Shown here: one piece after another, positions 5,941-12,482 of the stretch
Layout of the letters: each line of letters begins with the position of its first letter
Numbering within the stretch: position 1 is the stretch's first letter
Notes under the pieces: generated by a model
The model's database searches: none
What the model was told of the DNA's origin: nothing
The model's input: only the letters and a program-made list of their open reading frames with translations
Virus record (IMG/VR): IMGVR_UViG_3300021959_000101
Coordinates: 1-42,229 of that record
From: a virus
Direction: 5' to 3' (one strand)
Length of the DNA: 42,229 nt
Position numbers and translations under genes: made by a program

Positions 5941-6348
5941 TTACCACCAAGAGTCGAAGAACACTTGCCAACCTTTGTTGAGTAGGTCGCGAGCCTTTTT
6001 GACAAAAGAAAGATCCTGATCTTTGTAGTAGTAATGATTGTCGGGATAAGCGTTGCCGTCTTCATCTAACCAGAAATAAGAGTCATTCCCAAAAAAGAAT
6101 CCGCCTGTTTCAGGTAGCTTAAAGTTGTTGATTGCATATTCTAGCGTATCAATATCTTCTAGCGTTAATTGTATAGGTATGCAGTTAAAATCGCCCATAG
6201 GGTTAGCTTCTGATGAATCAAAGTTTGGTCTACCTTTATCCTCCCATAAATCTTCCATCCAACCTTGAAGTCTGTTATGCTTTCTCCATGTAGCTATATC
6301 TTCGTGTTTATCGCCTTTAGTTGCGTATGCTGATTGATCTAATCCCAT
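5941..6348 (-). CDS. MGLD-family conserved phage protein
   Basis: 135 aa. Starts MGLDQSAYAT, has WRKHNRLQGWMEDLW near residue 21, a conserved IPIQLTLEDIDTLE segment, GGFFFG, and ends in WQVFFDSWW. This is a widespread marine-phage family of unknown function that has sometimes been mislabelled as an enzyme. A Shine-Dalgarno AAAGGA precedes the ATG and the promoter lies further back (TTGACT with CATACTTA-type -10), so this gene has a leader. Confidence 0.85.
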   Translation of the reverse strand: MGLDQSAYATKGDKHEDIATWRKHNRLQGWMEDLWEDKGRPNFDSSEANPMGDFNCIPIQLTLEDIDTLEYAINNFKLPETGGFFFGNDSYFWLDEDGNAYPDNHYYYKDQDLSFVKKARDLLNKGWQVFFDSWW

Positions 6349-6398
6349 AATAATATTCCTTTGTTAAGTTAATCTATACCTATAAGTATGACATTTTT

Positions 6399-6467
6399 TT
6401 AAGTAAAGTCAACCTTTTTTTTTGGCAAATTCGATTTTAATTTTTGTCTATATAGTTTCGATTTCAT
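6399..6467 (-). CDS. Possible 22-residue basic peptide
   Basis: MKSKLYRQKLKSNLPKKKVD then FT. A good AGGGG ribosome-binding site precedes the ATG by six bases. The frame ends just beyond the -35 box of the next gene's promoter. It is too short to be sure; conservation in related phages would be needed. Confidence 0.3.
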   Translation of the reverse strand: MKSKLYRQKLKSNLPKKKVDFT

Positions 6468-6517
6468 AAATACCCCTGGGTCAATGACTTACATTAATGG
6501 ATAGGGTTTTGTTGTAA

Positions 6518-6682
6518 TTAATTAATACACAAGTCTTTATGAAAGAATCCTTGGTCCGCTAAAACTCTACATGTGTCTGGAAAGGCCAAGTCGATAACGT
6601 CGAAAGCTTCCAGGAACCCGTCCAGGTCCTGCGCGCATTCATTAAAAAGGTAAAGGCAAAAAATATATTCTTCGTAGTCCAC
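6518..6682 (-). CDS. Possible small acidic protein (GTG start)
   Basis: 54 codons beginning GTG: VDYEEYIFCLYLFNECAQDL, then a helical LEAFDVIDLAF and FHKDLCIN at the end. The composition looks coding, while the overlapping ATG frame (from 6683) gives an improbable Thr/Trp-rich peptide. A TATAAA -10-like box lies just upstream, without an obvious ribosome-binding site. It follows the 55-aa gene by 37 bases. Confidence 0.45.
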   Translation of the reverse strand: MDYEEYIFCLYLFNECAQDLDGFLEAFDVIDLAFPDTCRVLADQGFFHKDLCIN

Positions 6683-6719
6683 ATATGATTTTATAAAATT
6701 TTTAATTGTTTTAAAGTAT

Positions 6720-6887
6720 TTAGTATCCTAACCATTCAAGCACTGCCTGAGCCGAGTATTCTTCCGTGTCGCCCATGTCTACCAAGAACTCTTCGAATTC
6801 TTGGCAACCGTGGTTTGTAAGCTCCTGAAATGCCCGCTCTTGTGATATCATGACGGATTCGGCTGAGTCGTAATAAGTATCGCTCAT
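6720..6887 (-). CDS. Small acidic helical protein (55 aa)
   Basis: Reads MSDTYYDSAESVMISQERAF, then CQEFEEFLVDMGDTEEYSAQ and AVLEWLGY. The ATG overlaps the stop of the GP88-family gene (ATGA 6884-6887), so it is its translationally coupled partner. No family recognised. Confidence 0.75.
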   Translation of the reverse strand: MSDTYYDSAESVMISQERAFQELTNHGCQEFEEFLVDMGDTEEYSAQAVLEWLGY

Positions 6888-7627
6888 GAGTTTACTCCTT
6901 CCTGTACGAAGCCCGTCTCATCTTTCTTTGCCATACCTTTTTCGATAAGCCCAACGACTACCCCTTTCTTGTCTAAGAAACGCAAGTCGGTATCATCACC
7001 ATTGACAACTTCGTAACCCTTCCAAGTCTTAGGAAGTTGGTTGCGAAACACCACGGCAACATTACCGCCCATAGCAAGAACCATCTCGCACTTTTTGTCG
7101 TTATGCTCGGAGCGAGAGAAGGTTAAGTGATAATTGGATGGAAATTTTTGTTCATCTTTAGTGAATGGCTTGTTAAGGAAAGCACACATTCTTTTGAATG
7201 ACTTTGTATAGTCGTAGAATTGGACTGAAGAAAACTTTTCAAAGATTGTTTTCGGCTCTTCTTCATTCATGAAAACGGATTCCCAGGCAATGTCGCTCGT
7301 AAGATTCAAGCGAAACACCGCTTGCATTTCTTTTTTGAGCGAACTTTTGATAGTCGAGGCAACCTCTTTAGAAAGCTTTGCAAGGAAGTCAAATTGTTGC
7401 TCAAAGAATAACTTTGTCTTGGCAATGCGTGAAGCTTGAACGGAATTCATTTGACCACGACCTGCTGTGTTTAAGCAAGCCATTGTGCAACCTTTTGAAC
7501 GCCATTGGCAAACTTCGTAACCCGCAAGATTGGCTGGAGCTAAGTGAATTCCTTTTGTGATGTAACCAAGTTTTTCGCCTTTAACGATTTTTTGGTTACC
7601 TGAAGTGAGTAGTGTCGTTTTAATCAT
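6884..7627 (-). CDS. GP88-family phage protein
   Basis: 247 aa. The N-terminal signature is GNQKIVKGEKLGYITKGIHL (10-29), LAPANLAGYEVC, and the cysteine cluster C40, C47, C51 leading into CLNTAGRGQ and VQASRIAKTKLFFEQ. That order (N-x-K-x-x-K, LAP, Cys cluster, AGRG, ARxxKTxLFF) is the 'gene product 88' family first seen in mycobacteriophages; its biochemical role is unknown. The start at 7627 is chosen because the promoter TTGACA (7658-7663), 17, TAGTAT (7635-7640) ends 7 bases before it and the codons further upstream lie inside that promoter. Confidence 0.8.
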   Translation of the reverse strand: MIKTTLLTSGNQKIVKGEKLGYITKGIHLAPANLAGYEVCQWRSKGCTMACLNTAGRGQMNSVQASRIAKTKLFFEQQFDFLAKLSKEVASTIKSSLKKEMQAVFRLNLTSDIAWESVFMNEEEPKTIFEKFSSVQFYDYTKSFKRMCAFLNKPFTKDEQKFPSNYHLTFSRSEHNDKKCEMVLAMGGNVAVVFRNQLPKTWKGYEVVNGDDTDLRFLDKKGVVVGLIEKGMAKKDETGFVQEGVNS

Positions 7628-7634
7628 GTATACA

Positions 7635-7663
7635 ATACTAGACAAGCTGAGGGCATCTGTCAA
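7635..7663 (-). promoter_or_regulatory. Leaderless-type promoter for the GP88 gene
   Basis: On the leftward strand TTGACA (7658-7663), 17 bases, TAGTAT (7635-7640), then seven bases to the ATG (7625-7627). Upstream are repeated TTTTTTTCAC runs and intergenic element copy 5. Confidence 0.75.
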
Positions 7664-7703
7664 CCCCTTTTTTCACTTTTTTTCACTTTTTTTCATTTTG
7701 TTG

Positions 7704-7729
7704 CAAGTCGTTGAATATCATATAATTAA
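7704..7729 (+). repeat. Intergenic element, copy 5
   Basis: CAAGTCGTTGAATATCA then TATAAT (7721-7726), preceded by TTGTTG (7698-7703) at exactly promoter spacing. It reads right while the adjacent GP88 gene reads left, and no rightward gene lies before the terminator at 7783. Confidence 0.7.
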
Positions 7730-7782
7730 AATTTTTCTTAGGCGATTTTTGCAATTACTTAATGTTCAGTAACTTACAAAAC

Positions 7783-7809
7783 AAAAACCCCCTTCCGATT
7801 GGAAGGGGG
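7783..7809 (-). terminator. Intrinsic terminator for the leftward gene at 7837
   Basis: CCCCCTTCC (7788-7796) pairs with GGAAGGGGG (7801-7809) around a GATT loop; the leftward RNA then runs into a U-tract (A run 7783-7787). Confidence 0.9.
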
Positions 7810-7836
7810 CTGAACGACACGATATGACCAGCAACC

Positions 7837-8685
7837 TTAGAAGGGGTCACCTGCACCGACTACCTCGGCTTCGATTATCTCATCCTGCTTAAAGCTTGAT
7901 GAATCAAAGCCCACTTCGGAGTCAAGCACGGAATGCAATGCTTCGGAGCGTTGAGGTAATGCGGTAAGGTTACCCTTGTAAACCTCTGTGAAAGCGTTGT
8001 ACAATGAGTTTACATTCCTGTCCCAAAATTCGGGATGATCGGACTTTTCCCATTGGTCAACAACATCAATGATCTTTGACTTAGGCAAAGCACCTGCCTT
8101 GCAAGCACGGATCACAAGATCGTTGACTTGAGCGTTTTTAAGATCATGCTCTTTGTAGGCATCAATCCTACTATCTTGAGCAACCCAAAAGTTGAAAAGC
8201 TTGCCAAGAGTGCGAGCAATGACATGGTCAAGCTCATTGAGGATATTCTTAGTATGCCTACGAGCTAGTTTGACCTCGTTAGTAAAAATAAGATTGTCGC
8301 AGACAAAAGGAGCGTCACCTGCACAAAGTCCTGCGGGGAAGCACTTGTCGTGGGCATTACGAAGTCCTACGATAGTGCCTCGCTCTGAAGCCTCTCTTTT
8401 AGGATGAGAAACTTGAAACAAGCCAAAGTATCTTTGGTTATTCCTAGCGAGGTTATGGCACTCTGCCTCGATAGTAAAGCCCGCTTGATCAAGATGGTTG
8501 CGAGTTTTATCAATAAGGAGAGAATGAGAGATCGGTTGGTACGAGACAGAACGCTCGCCATTTTTGTTGAGTTCCTTGCGAAACTCGATGGGCGGAGTTT
8601 GAACTGCCTTGACTTGGTCGATTTCTACTACTTTGTGCTCACCGCCACAGATGCGGAGATTGTTGGTTTTTTGTTCGTTATTCAT
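7837..8685 (-). CDS. DUF932-like phage/plasmid protein
   Basis: 282 aa. The core YFGLFQVSH (about 86-94), GLRNAHDKCFPAGLCAGDAP and FVCDNLIF followed by a HTKN helix follows the DUF932 ('phage/plasmid-like protein') pattern of G-x-x-N-S/A-x-D and V-C-D/T-N. These proteins are often encoded by phages and plasmids; biochemical function is not established. Promoter TTGACA, 17, TATTAT with 7 bases to the ATG. A strong terminator lies 28 bases after the stop, so it is a single-gene unit. Confidence 0.7.
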   Translation of the reverse strand: MNNEQKTNNLRICGGEHKVVEIDQVKAVQTPPIEFRKELNKNGERSVSYQPISHSLLIDKTRNHLDQAGFTIEAECHNLARNNQRYFGLFQVSHPKREASERGTIVGLRNAHDKCFPAGLCAGDAPFVCDNLIFTNEVKLARRHTKNILNELDHVIARTLGKLFNFWVAQDSRIDAYKEHDLKNAQVNDLVIRACKAGALPKSKIIDVVDQWEKSDHPEFWDRNVNSLYNAFTEVYKGNLTALPQRSEALHSVLDSEVGFDSSSFKQDEIIEAEVVGAGDPF

Positions 8686-8730
8686 AAGTATAATAATAGT
8701 TGATTGTTAGTGTTTTGTCAAGAATTAATT

Positions 8731-8850
8731 TTAGTAAATTAAAGTTTTTTTATGCTTCAGCTTTCTATGTATGATTTTGTTTTTAAGTTTGTGAGGGCGA
8801 GCTTTGGTGAAAAGGATTGGTTTTCTTATCTTTATATCTCTCGCTTTCAT
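8731..8850 (-). CDS. Very basic 39-residue protein
   Basis: Reads MKARDIKIRKPILFTKARPH and then KLKNKIIHRKLKHKKTLIY: roughly 40% Lys/Arg/His, so nucleic-acid binding is plausible. The promoter, with the same TTTTTTGCTTGCAA box used in the rightward cassette, lies at about 8857-8891, and the ATG is 6-7 bases after the -10 box. It is a separate unit upstream of the DUF932-like gene. A rightward frame across 8752-8937 is its shadow. Confidence 0.6.
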   Translation of the reverse strand: MKARDIKIRKPILFTKARPHKLKNKIIHRKLKHKKTLIY

Positions 8851-8915
8851 ATATATAATTATGACAGATTACGATTTAATTGCAAGCAAAAAATAATTTT
8901 TTTTTGCAGTTATCT

Positions 8916-8943
8916 TAAGTTGTTGAATACCATATAATTGCGG
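8916..8943 (+). repeat. Intergenic element, copy 6
   Basis: TAAGTTGTTGAATACCA then TATAAT (8933-8938) and TGCGG, in rightward orientation, between the promoter of the 39-aa leftward gene and the terminator at 8983. Confidence 0.7.
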
Positions 8944-8982
8944 AATCAGCTAGGGAAATTTCATAAAACGTTGATTATCAAC

Positions 8983-9010
8983 AAAAAACCCCTCTCCGAT
9001 TGGAGAGGGG
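8983..9010 (-). terminator. Intrinsic terminator for the leftward genes at 9038-9699
   Basis: CCCCTCTCC (8989-8997), GATT loop, GGAGAGGGG (9002-9010); the leftward RNA continues into a U-tract (A run 8983-8988). Very similar in build to the terminator at 7783-7809, including the loop. Confidence 0.9.
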
Positions 9011-9037
9011 CTTGGATTAACCGATGACCATGAAAGG

Positions 9038-9202
9038 TCAGAACACACGCTTCTCTAGATGATAGAGCTCCTCTAGTAATGCATTATGCTGAGACCGACG
9101 CTCATTGTGCTCTGATAAATAAATACCTTCTGATTCTTCGCAGGCTAGCATATACGCTAGCTCGCGAACTTGTGCTCGTAAATGTTCAATGCGTTTCTTC
9201 AT
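9038..9202 (-). CDS. Small coiled-coil protein (54 aa)
   Basis: Reads MKKRIEHLRAQVRELAYMLA, then SEHNERRSQHNALLEELYHL: a single charged helix with heptad spacing. Its ATG is three bases past the stop of the 78-aa gene, with GGGGTAG as a possible ribosome-binding site. Last gene before the terminator at 8983. No family recognised. Confidence 0.7.
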   Translation of the reverse strand: MKKRIEHLRAQVRELAYMLACEESEGIYLSEHNERRSQHNALLEELYHLEKRVF

Positions 9203-9205
9203 ATT

Positions 9206-9442
9206 CTACCCCCTTACTAAAGAGATGATGCGATCATAACGGAAAGAACGAATTCCGTTGCGGTTAAAGCAATGAGCACGAAAGCCTACGACTCTCCTGC
9301 CCTCGCGAGCGTTGCCAAACTCACGCTTATGCGTAGGTTTAGAGATTGTGTACATTTGTGTTCTACCATCTTCGGTAGTATACACGACATTATAGGTTGA
9401 GCTGAACAAAGCAGCTAACTTGTTTTTGAGTTTCCTTAACAT
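9206..9442 (-). CDS. Small WYL-like beta protein
   Basis: 78 aa. A basic N-terminal helix (MLRKLKNKLAALF), then YNVVYTTEDGRTQMYTISKP, then VVGFRAHCFNRNGIRSFRYD and RIISLVRG. The ending 'FRAxCxxRxGxRxFRxDRI' is the typical last strand-turn-strand of WYL domains, which bind ligands or nucleic acid in bacterial regulators. Only the core fold would fit in 78 aa, so this is a similarity, not proof. It starts one base inside the upstream stop (TAATG). Confidence 0.65.
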   Translation of the reverse strand: MLRKLKNKLAALFSSTYNVVYTTEDGRTQMYTISKPTHKREFGNAREGRRVVGFRAHCFNRNGIRSFRYDRIISLVRG

Positions 9443-9699
9443 TAGGATTGTTCTCCTTCTACTTCTTGTAAACCCATCGCAGGGTTTTGGTTGTAATAAT
9501 TGTAAGCGTCAGTGACTTCTTCAGCTGACTCAAAACTTACAAATAAGATGTCTTTTGCACTGTCGTATGGGTGCCATGGCGTCTCTGATTCCTCAAAGGC
9601 TAGCTCCCACTGCTCAGTGTCTTCATTAAAATTAGGAAGGTCAAGAGGTTTGCCTTCGCATACTGCATCGATATAGGTGTTCATAGTTGTGTTTGTCAT
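9442..9699 (-). CDS. Small acidic protein of unknown function
   Basis: 85 aa, acidic (EDTEQWELAFEESETPWHPY), with an aromatic ending. Leaderless-type promoter TTGACA, 17, GATAAT, 6 bases to ATG, and the whole promoter lies within the 3' end of the upstream 51-aa gene. Coupled to the next gene through TAATG. No family recognised. Confidence 0.75.
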   Translation of the reverse strand: MTNTTMNTYIDAVCEGKPLDLPNFNEDTEQWELAFEESETPWHPYDSAKDILFVSFESAEEVTDAYNYYNQNPAMGLQEVEGEQS

Positions 9700-9702
9700 G
9701 GT

Positions 9703-9858
9703 TTAATTATCGTACATTTCTTTGATCATGTCAACATCAAAATCAATTTCTCCGTCTTTTTCTTTAAGTTCAAAAGAATTTTTATCAATTAAGATTTCTT
9801 CGTCGGCATCCAAAAGGTCTTGGATTTTTTTAATATAGTTAATGGCTAAGTCGTTCAT
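9703..9858 (-). CDS. Small acidic protein (51 aa)
   Basis: Reads MNDLAINYIKKIQDLLDADE, then ILIDKNSFELKEKDGEIDFD and VDMIKEMYDN. Starts in the stop of the 64-aa gene (TAATG, 9858). Its final codons contain the promoter of the next gene, so coding and promoter sequence overlap completely there. Confidence 0.7.
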   Translation of the reverse strand: MNDLAINYIKKIQDLLDADEEILIDKNSFELKEKDGEIDFDVDMIKEMYDN

Positions 9859-10052
9859 TAGGTAATGTCGATTCCAAAATGAGACGCGAGATCTGCAATA
9901 GCTGAATCTTTATTGAAATAATTATATGCATGAGTTAAAAGCTGCTCTTGCTCTTCTCCTGTATGCCCATCTCTGAGTTCGTCATATATCTCAAAGATGT
10001 TCATATTCCAATTCCAACCTTCTACTCTTGATTCTATCTGTAACTTAGTCAT
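9858..10052 (-). CDS. Small protein of unknown function
   Basis: 64 aa with a GWNWNMNIFEIYDELRDGHT stretch and a C-terminal helix ending HFGIDIT. It overlaps the genes on both sides by one base (TAATG), making a run of coupled genes from 10267 to 9703. Confidence 0.75.
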   Translation of the reverse strand: MTKLQIESRVEGWNWNMNIFEIYDELRDGHTGEEQEQLLTHAYNYFNKDSAIADLASHFGIDIT

Positions 10053-10267
10053 TATACTGCCCTTTCATTTACTTGTTCTAACATTAATTTGAATTGATCG
10101 AAAACTTTTTGTTTGCTACCTTTAAGTCCAAACTCTTGTTTGACGATAGAATAGCAAGATCTGCCCCTGCTCATTTGTAAACCCTGGGTCTCAAGCCTTA
10201 AGCCTCTGAGAAGAGTTTTGTAGCGAAACATTTCGATTTGTTCGGGTTTGTCTAATACTGCTGTCAT
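10052..10267 (-). CDS. Conserved small basic protein
   Basis: 71 aa: EQIEMFRYKTLLRGLRLETQ, then MSRGRSCYSIVKQEFGLKGS and KQKVFDQFKLMLEQ. The pattern 'R..tL...LkLE..G....GRS.y.ivK.e.glkG.k..v' is familiar from conserved hypothetical proteins of phages and cyanobacteria; no function known. A GGAAAAATT ribosome-binding site precedes the ATG. Confidence 0.8.
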   Translation of the reverse strand: MTAVLDKPEQIEMFRYKTLLRGLRLETQGLQMSRGRSCYSIVKQEFGLKGSKQKVFDQFKLMLEQVNERAV

Positions 10268-10281
10268 AATTTTTCCTTGTG

Positions 10282-10506
10282 TTATAGTTCTGCTGATTGA
10301 AAAGATGATTCTATTCTACGCTCATCTCGCAATAATGTCAAGTCCCGAATGATGTCATCTAAAGTTTCATCTTCACTTTGGAACGCACTCCCTAGTGGAA
10401 ACTTTTCGGGATGACGCTCATGTTGATCGAGACAAACTGTTGACATGGGATCTGACCATGCAAGGTTGCCCCTAACGATATCCATAATTGATTCTGATAG
10501 TGTCAT
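10282..10506 (-). CDS. Small acidic protein of unknown function
   Basis: 74 aa, helical N-terminus (SESIMDIVRGNLAWSD), acidic middle (SEDETLDDIIRDLTLLRDER). The start overlaps the stop of the 60-aa gene (ATGA), so the pair is coupled. No family recognised. Confidence 0.75.
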   Translation of the reverse strand: MTLSESIMDIVRGNLAWSDPMSTVCLDQHERHPEKFPLGSAFQSEDETLDDIIRDLTLLRDERRIESSFQSAEL

Positions 10507-10685
10507 TGCTTTGCTCTTTCTGCTTTTATCTTTGCGTTTTGGTCGTCAACGATTTTAGCCAAACGCTTTAGTTCAAATATAACATTCTGCTTATCTTCGT
10601 ATCCTGCATTTGGGTTTTTCAACACCTCAACCATTGGAAGGATGAGTGCTGACCATGTTGGTGTGATATCTATTGTTTCTGTCAT
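10503..10685 (-). CDS. Small helical protein of unknown function
   Basis: 60 aa ending in a basic helix (NAKIKAERAKQ). Promoter TTGACA, 17, TACTAT and 6 bases to the ATG, all overlapping the 3' end of the upstream 78-aa gene. No family recognised. Confidence 0.7.
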   Translation of the reverse strand: MTETIDITPTWSALILPMVEVLKNPNAGYEDKQNVIFELKRLAKIVDDQNAKIKAERAKQ

Positions 10686-10697
10686 ACTATAATAGTA

Positions 10698-10934
10698 TTA
10701 AATTTTTTGTTCAATGTCAAGGTTTTTTTCTCTGTTTTTCTTTAATTCCCAACTAATGTCATAGAGGTACTGACTAACATAATCCAAGGAGGCTGCAATG
10801 TTTTTAAGCTCTCCACTGAGATCTCTGTTTTCTTTCCTCATTTCGTAGAGTTCATCTGAAACCCCAACGATTGCATCGGTGATTGAGCATCTATCTTCTA
10901 ATTTTCCTTTATGTGCTTCCATTAATTTGTTCAT
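10698..10934 (-). CDS. Small coiled-coil protein
   Basis: 78 aa, mostly one charged helix (VSDELYEMRKENRDLSGELK, then SWELKKNREKNLDIEQKI). Third gene of a coupled leftward operon 11478-10698 (ATGA overlap at 10931-10934). A structural or adaptor role is possible; nothing specific is recognised. Confidence 0.75.
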   Translation of the reverse strand: MNKLMEAHKGKLEDRCSITDAIVGVSDELYEMRKENRDLSGELKNIAASLDYVSQYLYDISWELKKNREKNLDIEQKI

Positions 10935-11104
10935 GCCATATCCTCCTCATCTAATACTTTTTCTTTTAACTCTAATAAACTTTTATAGGTGGTAAACCAC
11001 GAATCTGCTTCGTCTTCTCTGCCCTCCATCTCGCTATAATAAATGTAATCAATAACTTCTTGAATAGATTGTGATGTAGGAATCTTAACTAATAATTGCT
11101 TCAT
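10931..11104 (-). CDS. Small acidic protein (57 aa)
   Basis: Reads MKQLLVKIPTSQSIQEVIDY, then IYYSEMEGREDEADSWFTTY and a helical end KVLDEEDMA. ATGA overlaps on both sides couple it to the 125-aa gene upstream and the 78-aa gene downstream. No family recognised. Confidence 0.75.
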   Translation of the reverse strand: MKQLLVKIPTSQSIQEVIDYIYYSEMEGREDEADSWFTTYKSLLELKEKVLDEEDMA

Positions 11105-11478
11105 GCTGCTAATACTCTGTTATGGGTTAATGATGCAAATCCTGCATAAAATACAGGATTTTCTGTGTCTTTTTCTACAAAAGAGCTATACTTGTACGGG
11201 TTGTATGTAATTTCTGTACCAATTGCAACTGTCCCGCCAAGGTCGTCTATCCTGCCTGAAATGCCCGCATGAACATTCTTACGCTTTTCTTGAATAACTT
11301 TCGCCCGCCCCTTTTGGTTTACTTGAAAACTGCAATCCCACATCTCTAAGCTATCTGCGTGTGCTTTAACAAGCCCGCCCTGCTTGACTGACCAACAGTC
11401 CTTGTGAAGATTCTTATATACGAACACCTTCTTGCTGAAGTCGATGTCGTATCTTTTGTCGCTTTTTGTTCTGATCAT
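11101..11478 (-). CDS. Conserved small protein with a KVFVYKNLHKDCWSV motif
   Basis: 125 aa. VFVYKNLHKDCWSVKQGGLV, KAHADSLEMWDC and RKNVHAGISG define a compact domain also seen in bacterial and phage conserved hypotheticals (usually 'VYRNLRRKCWSVRQ.G.V.AHA'); role unknown. The start at 11478 is chosen because the promoter TTGACT, 17, ATAATT sits directly before it (6-7 base gap) and the longer frame to 11550 runs through that promoter. Confidence 0.8.
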   Translation of the reverse strand: MIRTKSDKRYDIDFSKKVFVYKNLHKDCWSVKQGGLVKAHADSLEMWDCSFQVNQKGRAKVIQEKRKNVHAGISGRIDDLGGTVAIGTEITYNPYKYSSFVEKDTENPVFYAGFASLTHNRVLAA

Positions 11479-11532
11479 GTATACAATTATGACAGAAAAC
11501 TGCCGCAAGTCAAGCTTTTTTTGAAATAGTTG

Positions 11533-11560
11533 TAACTCGTTGGTTATCATATAATTGCGA
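11533..11560 (+). repeat. Intergenic element, copy 7
   Basis: TAACTCGTTGGTTATCA then TATAAT (11550-11555) and TGCGA. Rightward orientation, divergent from the leftward promoter of the 125-aa gene. Confidence 0.7.
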
Positions 11561-11587
11561 AAATCGCCAAAAACTCTTTTCTTGCTG

Positions 11588-11615
11588 TAAGTTGTTGAAT
11601 ATCATATAATTGCAA
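11588..11615 (+). repeat. Intergenic element, copy 8
   Basis: TAAGTTGTTGAATATCA then TATAAT (11605-11610) and TGCAA, preceded by TTGCTG at promoter spacing. Only 55 bases from copy 7, the closest pair in the window. Confidence 0.7.
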
Positions 11616-11704
11616 AAGTTGGCAGGGCGATCCCGCAAAATACTGATGCTCAACCCTTTACGAATTGAATTTTAATTTTATAAATTTTTGTTTAAATTAT
11701 AGCT

Positions 11705-11760
11705 TTATATATTTGTTGTATATTTGCTACTTATATATTTGTTGTATGTATATTTGCTAT
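11705..11760. repeat. Imperfect tandem repeat, two units
   Basis: Units of 26 bases (11705-11730) and 30 bases (11731-11760), both TTATATATTTGTTGTAT followed by ATTTGCTA; the second has a four-base GTAT insertion. A related TATATATTTGCTATTATG occurs near 14252 in the other gene-poor gap. Confidence 0.7.
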
Positions 11761-11794
11761 GTCATTATATGATATGATTTAATTGTATAAAATA

Positions 11795-11854
11795 TTAATC
11801 TTCCTTAAGTGAGAGACAGACTGCAATAACAATGGCTCCTATAATAATTTCCAT
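11795..11854 (-). CDS. 19-residue membrane micropeptide
   Basis: MEIIIGAIVIAVCLSLKED: a single membrane-spanning stretch with a charged tail. The ATG follows the TAA of the 84-aa gene with no gap. Short, but the same layout (hydrophobic micropeptide coupled behind a small gene) recurs at 5155, 22866, 26788 and 33892. Confidence 0.4.
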   Translation of the reverse strand: MEIIIGAIVIAVCLSLKED

Positions 11855-12109
11855 TTAATTTGCTATGTGTAGTGCTATTCTAAGATTCTCGCAATCTTTA
11901 CCACAGAGAAAAACATCTCGGCAGTAGTCAATATCTTCGCTCTCTACTTTATCGATGCGTTGGATTGCCTCCCAGGCATGAACCCGTTCACGGGGCAGTC
12001 CGCCCCATTTAATAACGACTTTCATGTGCGGGAAATAATCTACGATCTCGGCAAGCTGAGGTTTCGTCATGTATCCGTAGTTTGATAATATGTCTTTTAA
12101 TGTTTTCAT
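11855..12109 (-). CDS. Small protein of unknown function
   Basis: 84 aa starting MKTLKDILSNYGYMTKPQLA, with a C-terminal CRDVFLCGKDCENLRI. Three cysteines in that stretch could bind metal, without a recognised motif. Start chosen at 12109: promoter TTGACA (12140-12145), 17, CATACT (12117-12122), 7 bases to ATG; the upstream codons of the open frame lie in the promoter. The -35 box touches the T-tract of the terminator at 12145-12182. Confidence 0.7.
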   Translation of the reverse strand: MKTLKDILSNYGYMTKPQLAEIVDYFPHMKVVIKWGGLPRERVHAWEAIQRIDKVESEDIDYCRDVFLCGKDCENLRIALHIAN

Positions 12110-12144
12110 AATAATAAGTATGGCAGGTTTTTTTGGGAATGTCA

Positions 12145-12182
12145 AAACAAAAAGCCCCTCCTAGAATTTCTCTAGAAGGGGC
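12145..12182 (-). terminator. Intrinsic terminator ending the candidate ncRNA
   Basis: On the leftward strand GCCCCTTCTAGA pairs with TCTAGGAGGGGC (12154-12182, one mismatch) around GAAAT, then CTTTTTGTTTTG. It directly abuts the promoter of the next gene. Confidence 0.85.
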
Positions 12183-12476
12183 AGGGGGCGGGGGATGGGG
12201 AAATATGTGTGGGGGAGGACTACTGTATACCTCCAACTTTTCGGCGTGAACATCAGTTCAGGATTACCTACTTCGAACTACAAATCAAGCTTGGCATTTG
12301 CTATCGGCTCATCCGATTGGACTCTACCGCCCCGCCACGGGGGATTTGCATACTTTAGCCCGCTCACGACAGGCTTAGTTCAGTCACCCACAGGAAGGAT
12401 TATAAGCCCTTCCAAAGTGTTAAAAATTTTAAAGATCAATTTATTTTATTTATTTGAGTTTGTTTCTCAATTTATG
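12145..12476 (-). ncRNA. Candidate structured non-coding RNA (about 330 nt)
   Basis: The segment has a consensus promoter (12483-12511) and a strong terminator (12145-12182), yet the leftward strand has no open frame: stops occur in every frame and the position where neighbouring genes carry ATG after TATATAC reads ATA. The inner part (12190-12420) is much richer in G+C than the flanks. By eye the leftward RNA forms UUGAG/CUCAA, GGAAGG/CCUUCC, GCCUG/CGGGC, CCCCG/CGGGG, AUCGG/CCGAU, UGAAC/GUUCA and GGAGG/CCUCC hairpins, then a C-rich single-stranded tail before the terminator. It does not look like tRNA, tmRNA, 6S or RNase P RNA. The rightward 107-codon frame here has no promoter, ribosome site or recognisable product. 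Confidence 0.6.
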
Positions 12477-12482
12477 TATATA

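Larger units (their letters stand above)
11551..11794. other. Gene-free interval with repeats
   Basis: Holds element copies 7 and 8, a GC-richer patch (GGCAGGGCGATCCCGC near 11622), and the tandem repeat at 11705-11760. No open frame of credible length and no terminator hairpin was found. Confidence 0.6.

Noticed and set aside
7761-7826. Rightward 21-codon frame after element copy 5
   Set aside because: It runs through the terminator hairpin of the opposite strand and has no ribosome site.
8752-8937. Rightward 61-codon frame
   Set aside because: It is antisense to the promoter and the 39-aa leftward gene; no rightward promoter or ribosome site stands in front of it.
11101-11550. Longer N-termini for genes such as those at 7627, 11478, 12109, 13459 and 28957
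   Set aside because: The extra codons translate the -35/-10 region of the gene's own promoter; the ATG directly after the -10 box is used instead.
2794-11617. CRISPR array for the repeated intergenic element
   Set aside because: Copies are hundreds to thousands of bases apart with genes between them; there is no regular spacer length and no cas gene.
12190-12420. tRNA, tmRNA, hammerhead ribozyme or glutamine-riboswitch-like motifs (GGTAGAG, GTTCGAAG, CTGATG...CGAAA, GAAGTAGG)
   Set aside because: Isolated words matched, but no cloverleaf, no tRNA-like end, CTGATGT instead of CTGATGA, and the riboswitch partner sequences are missing.
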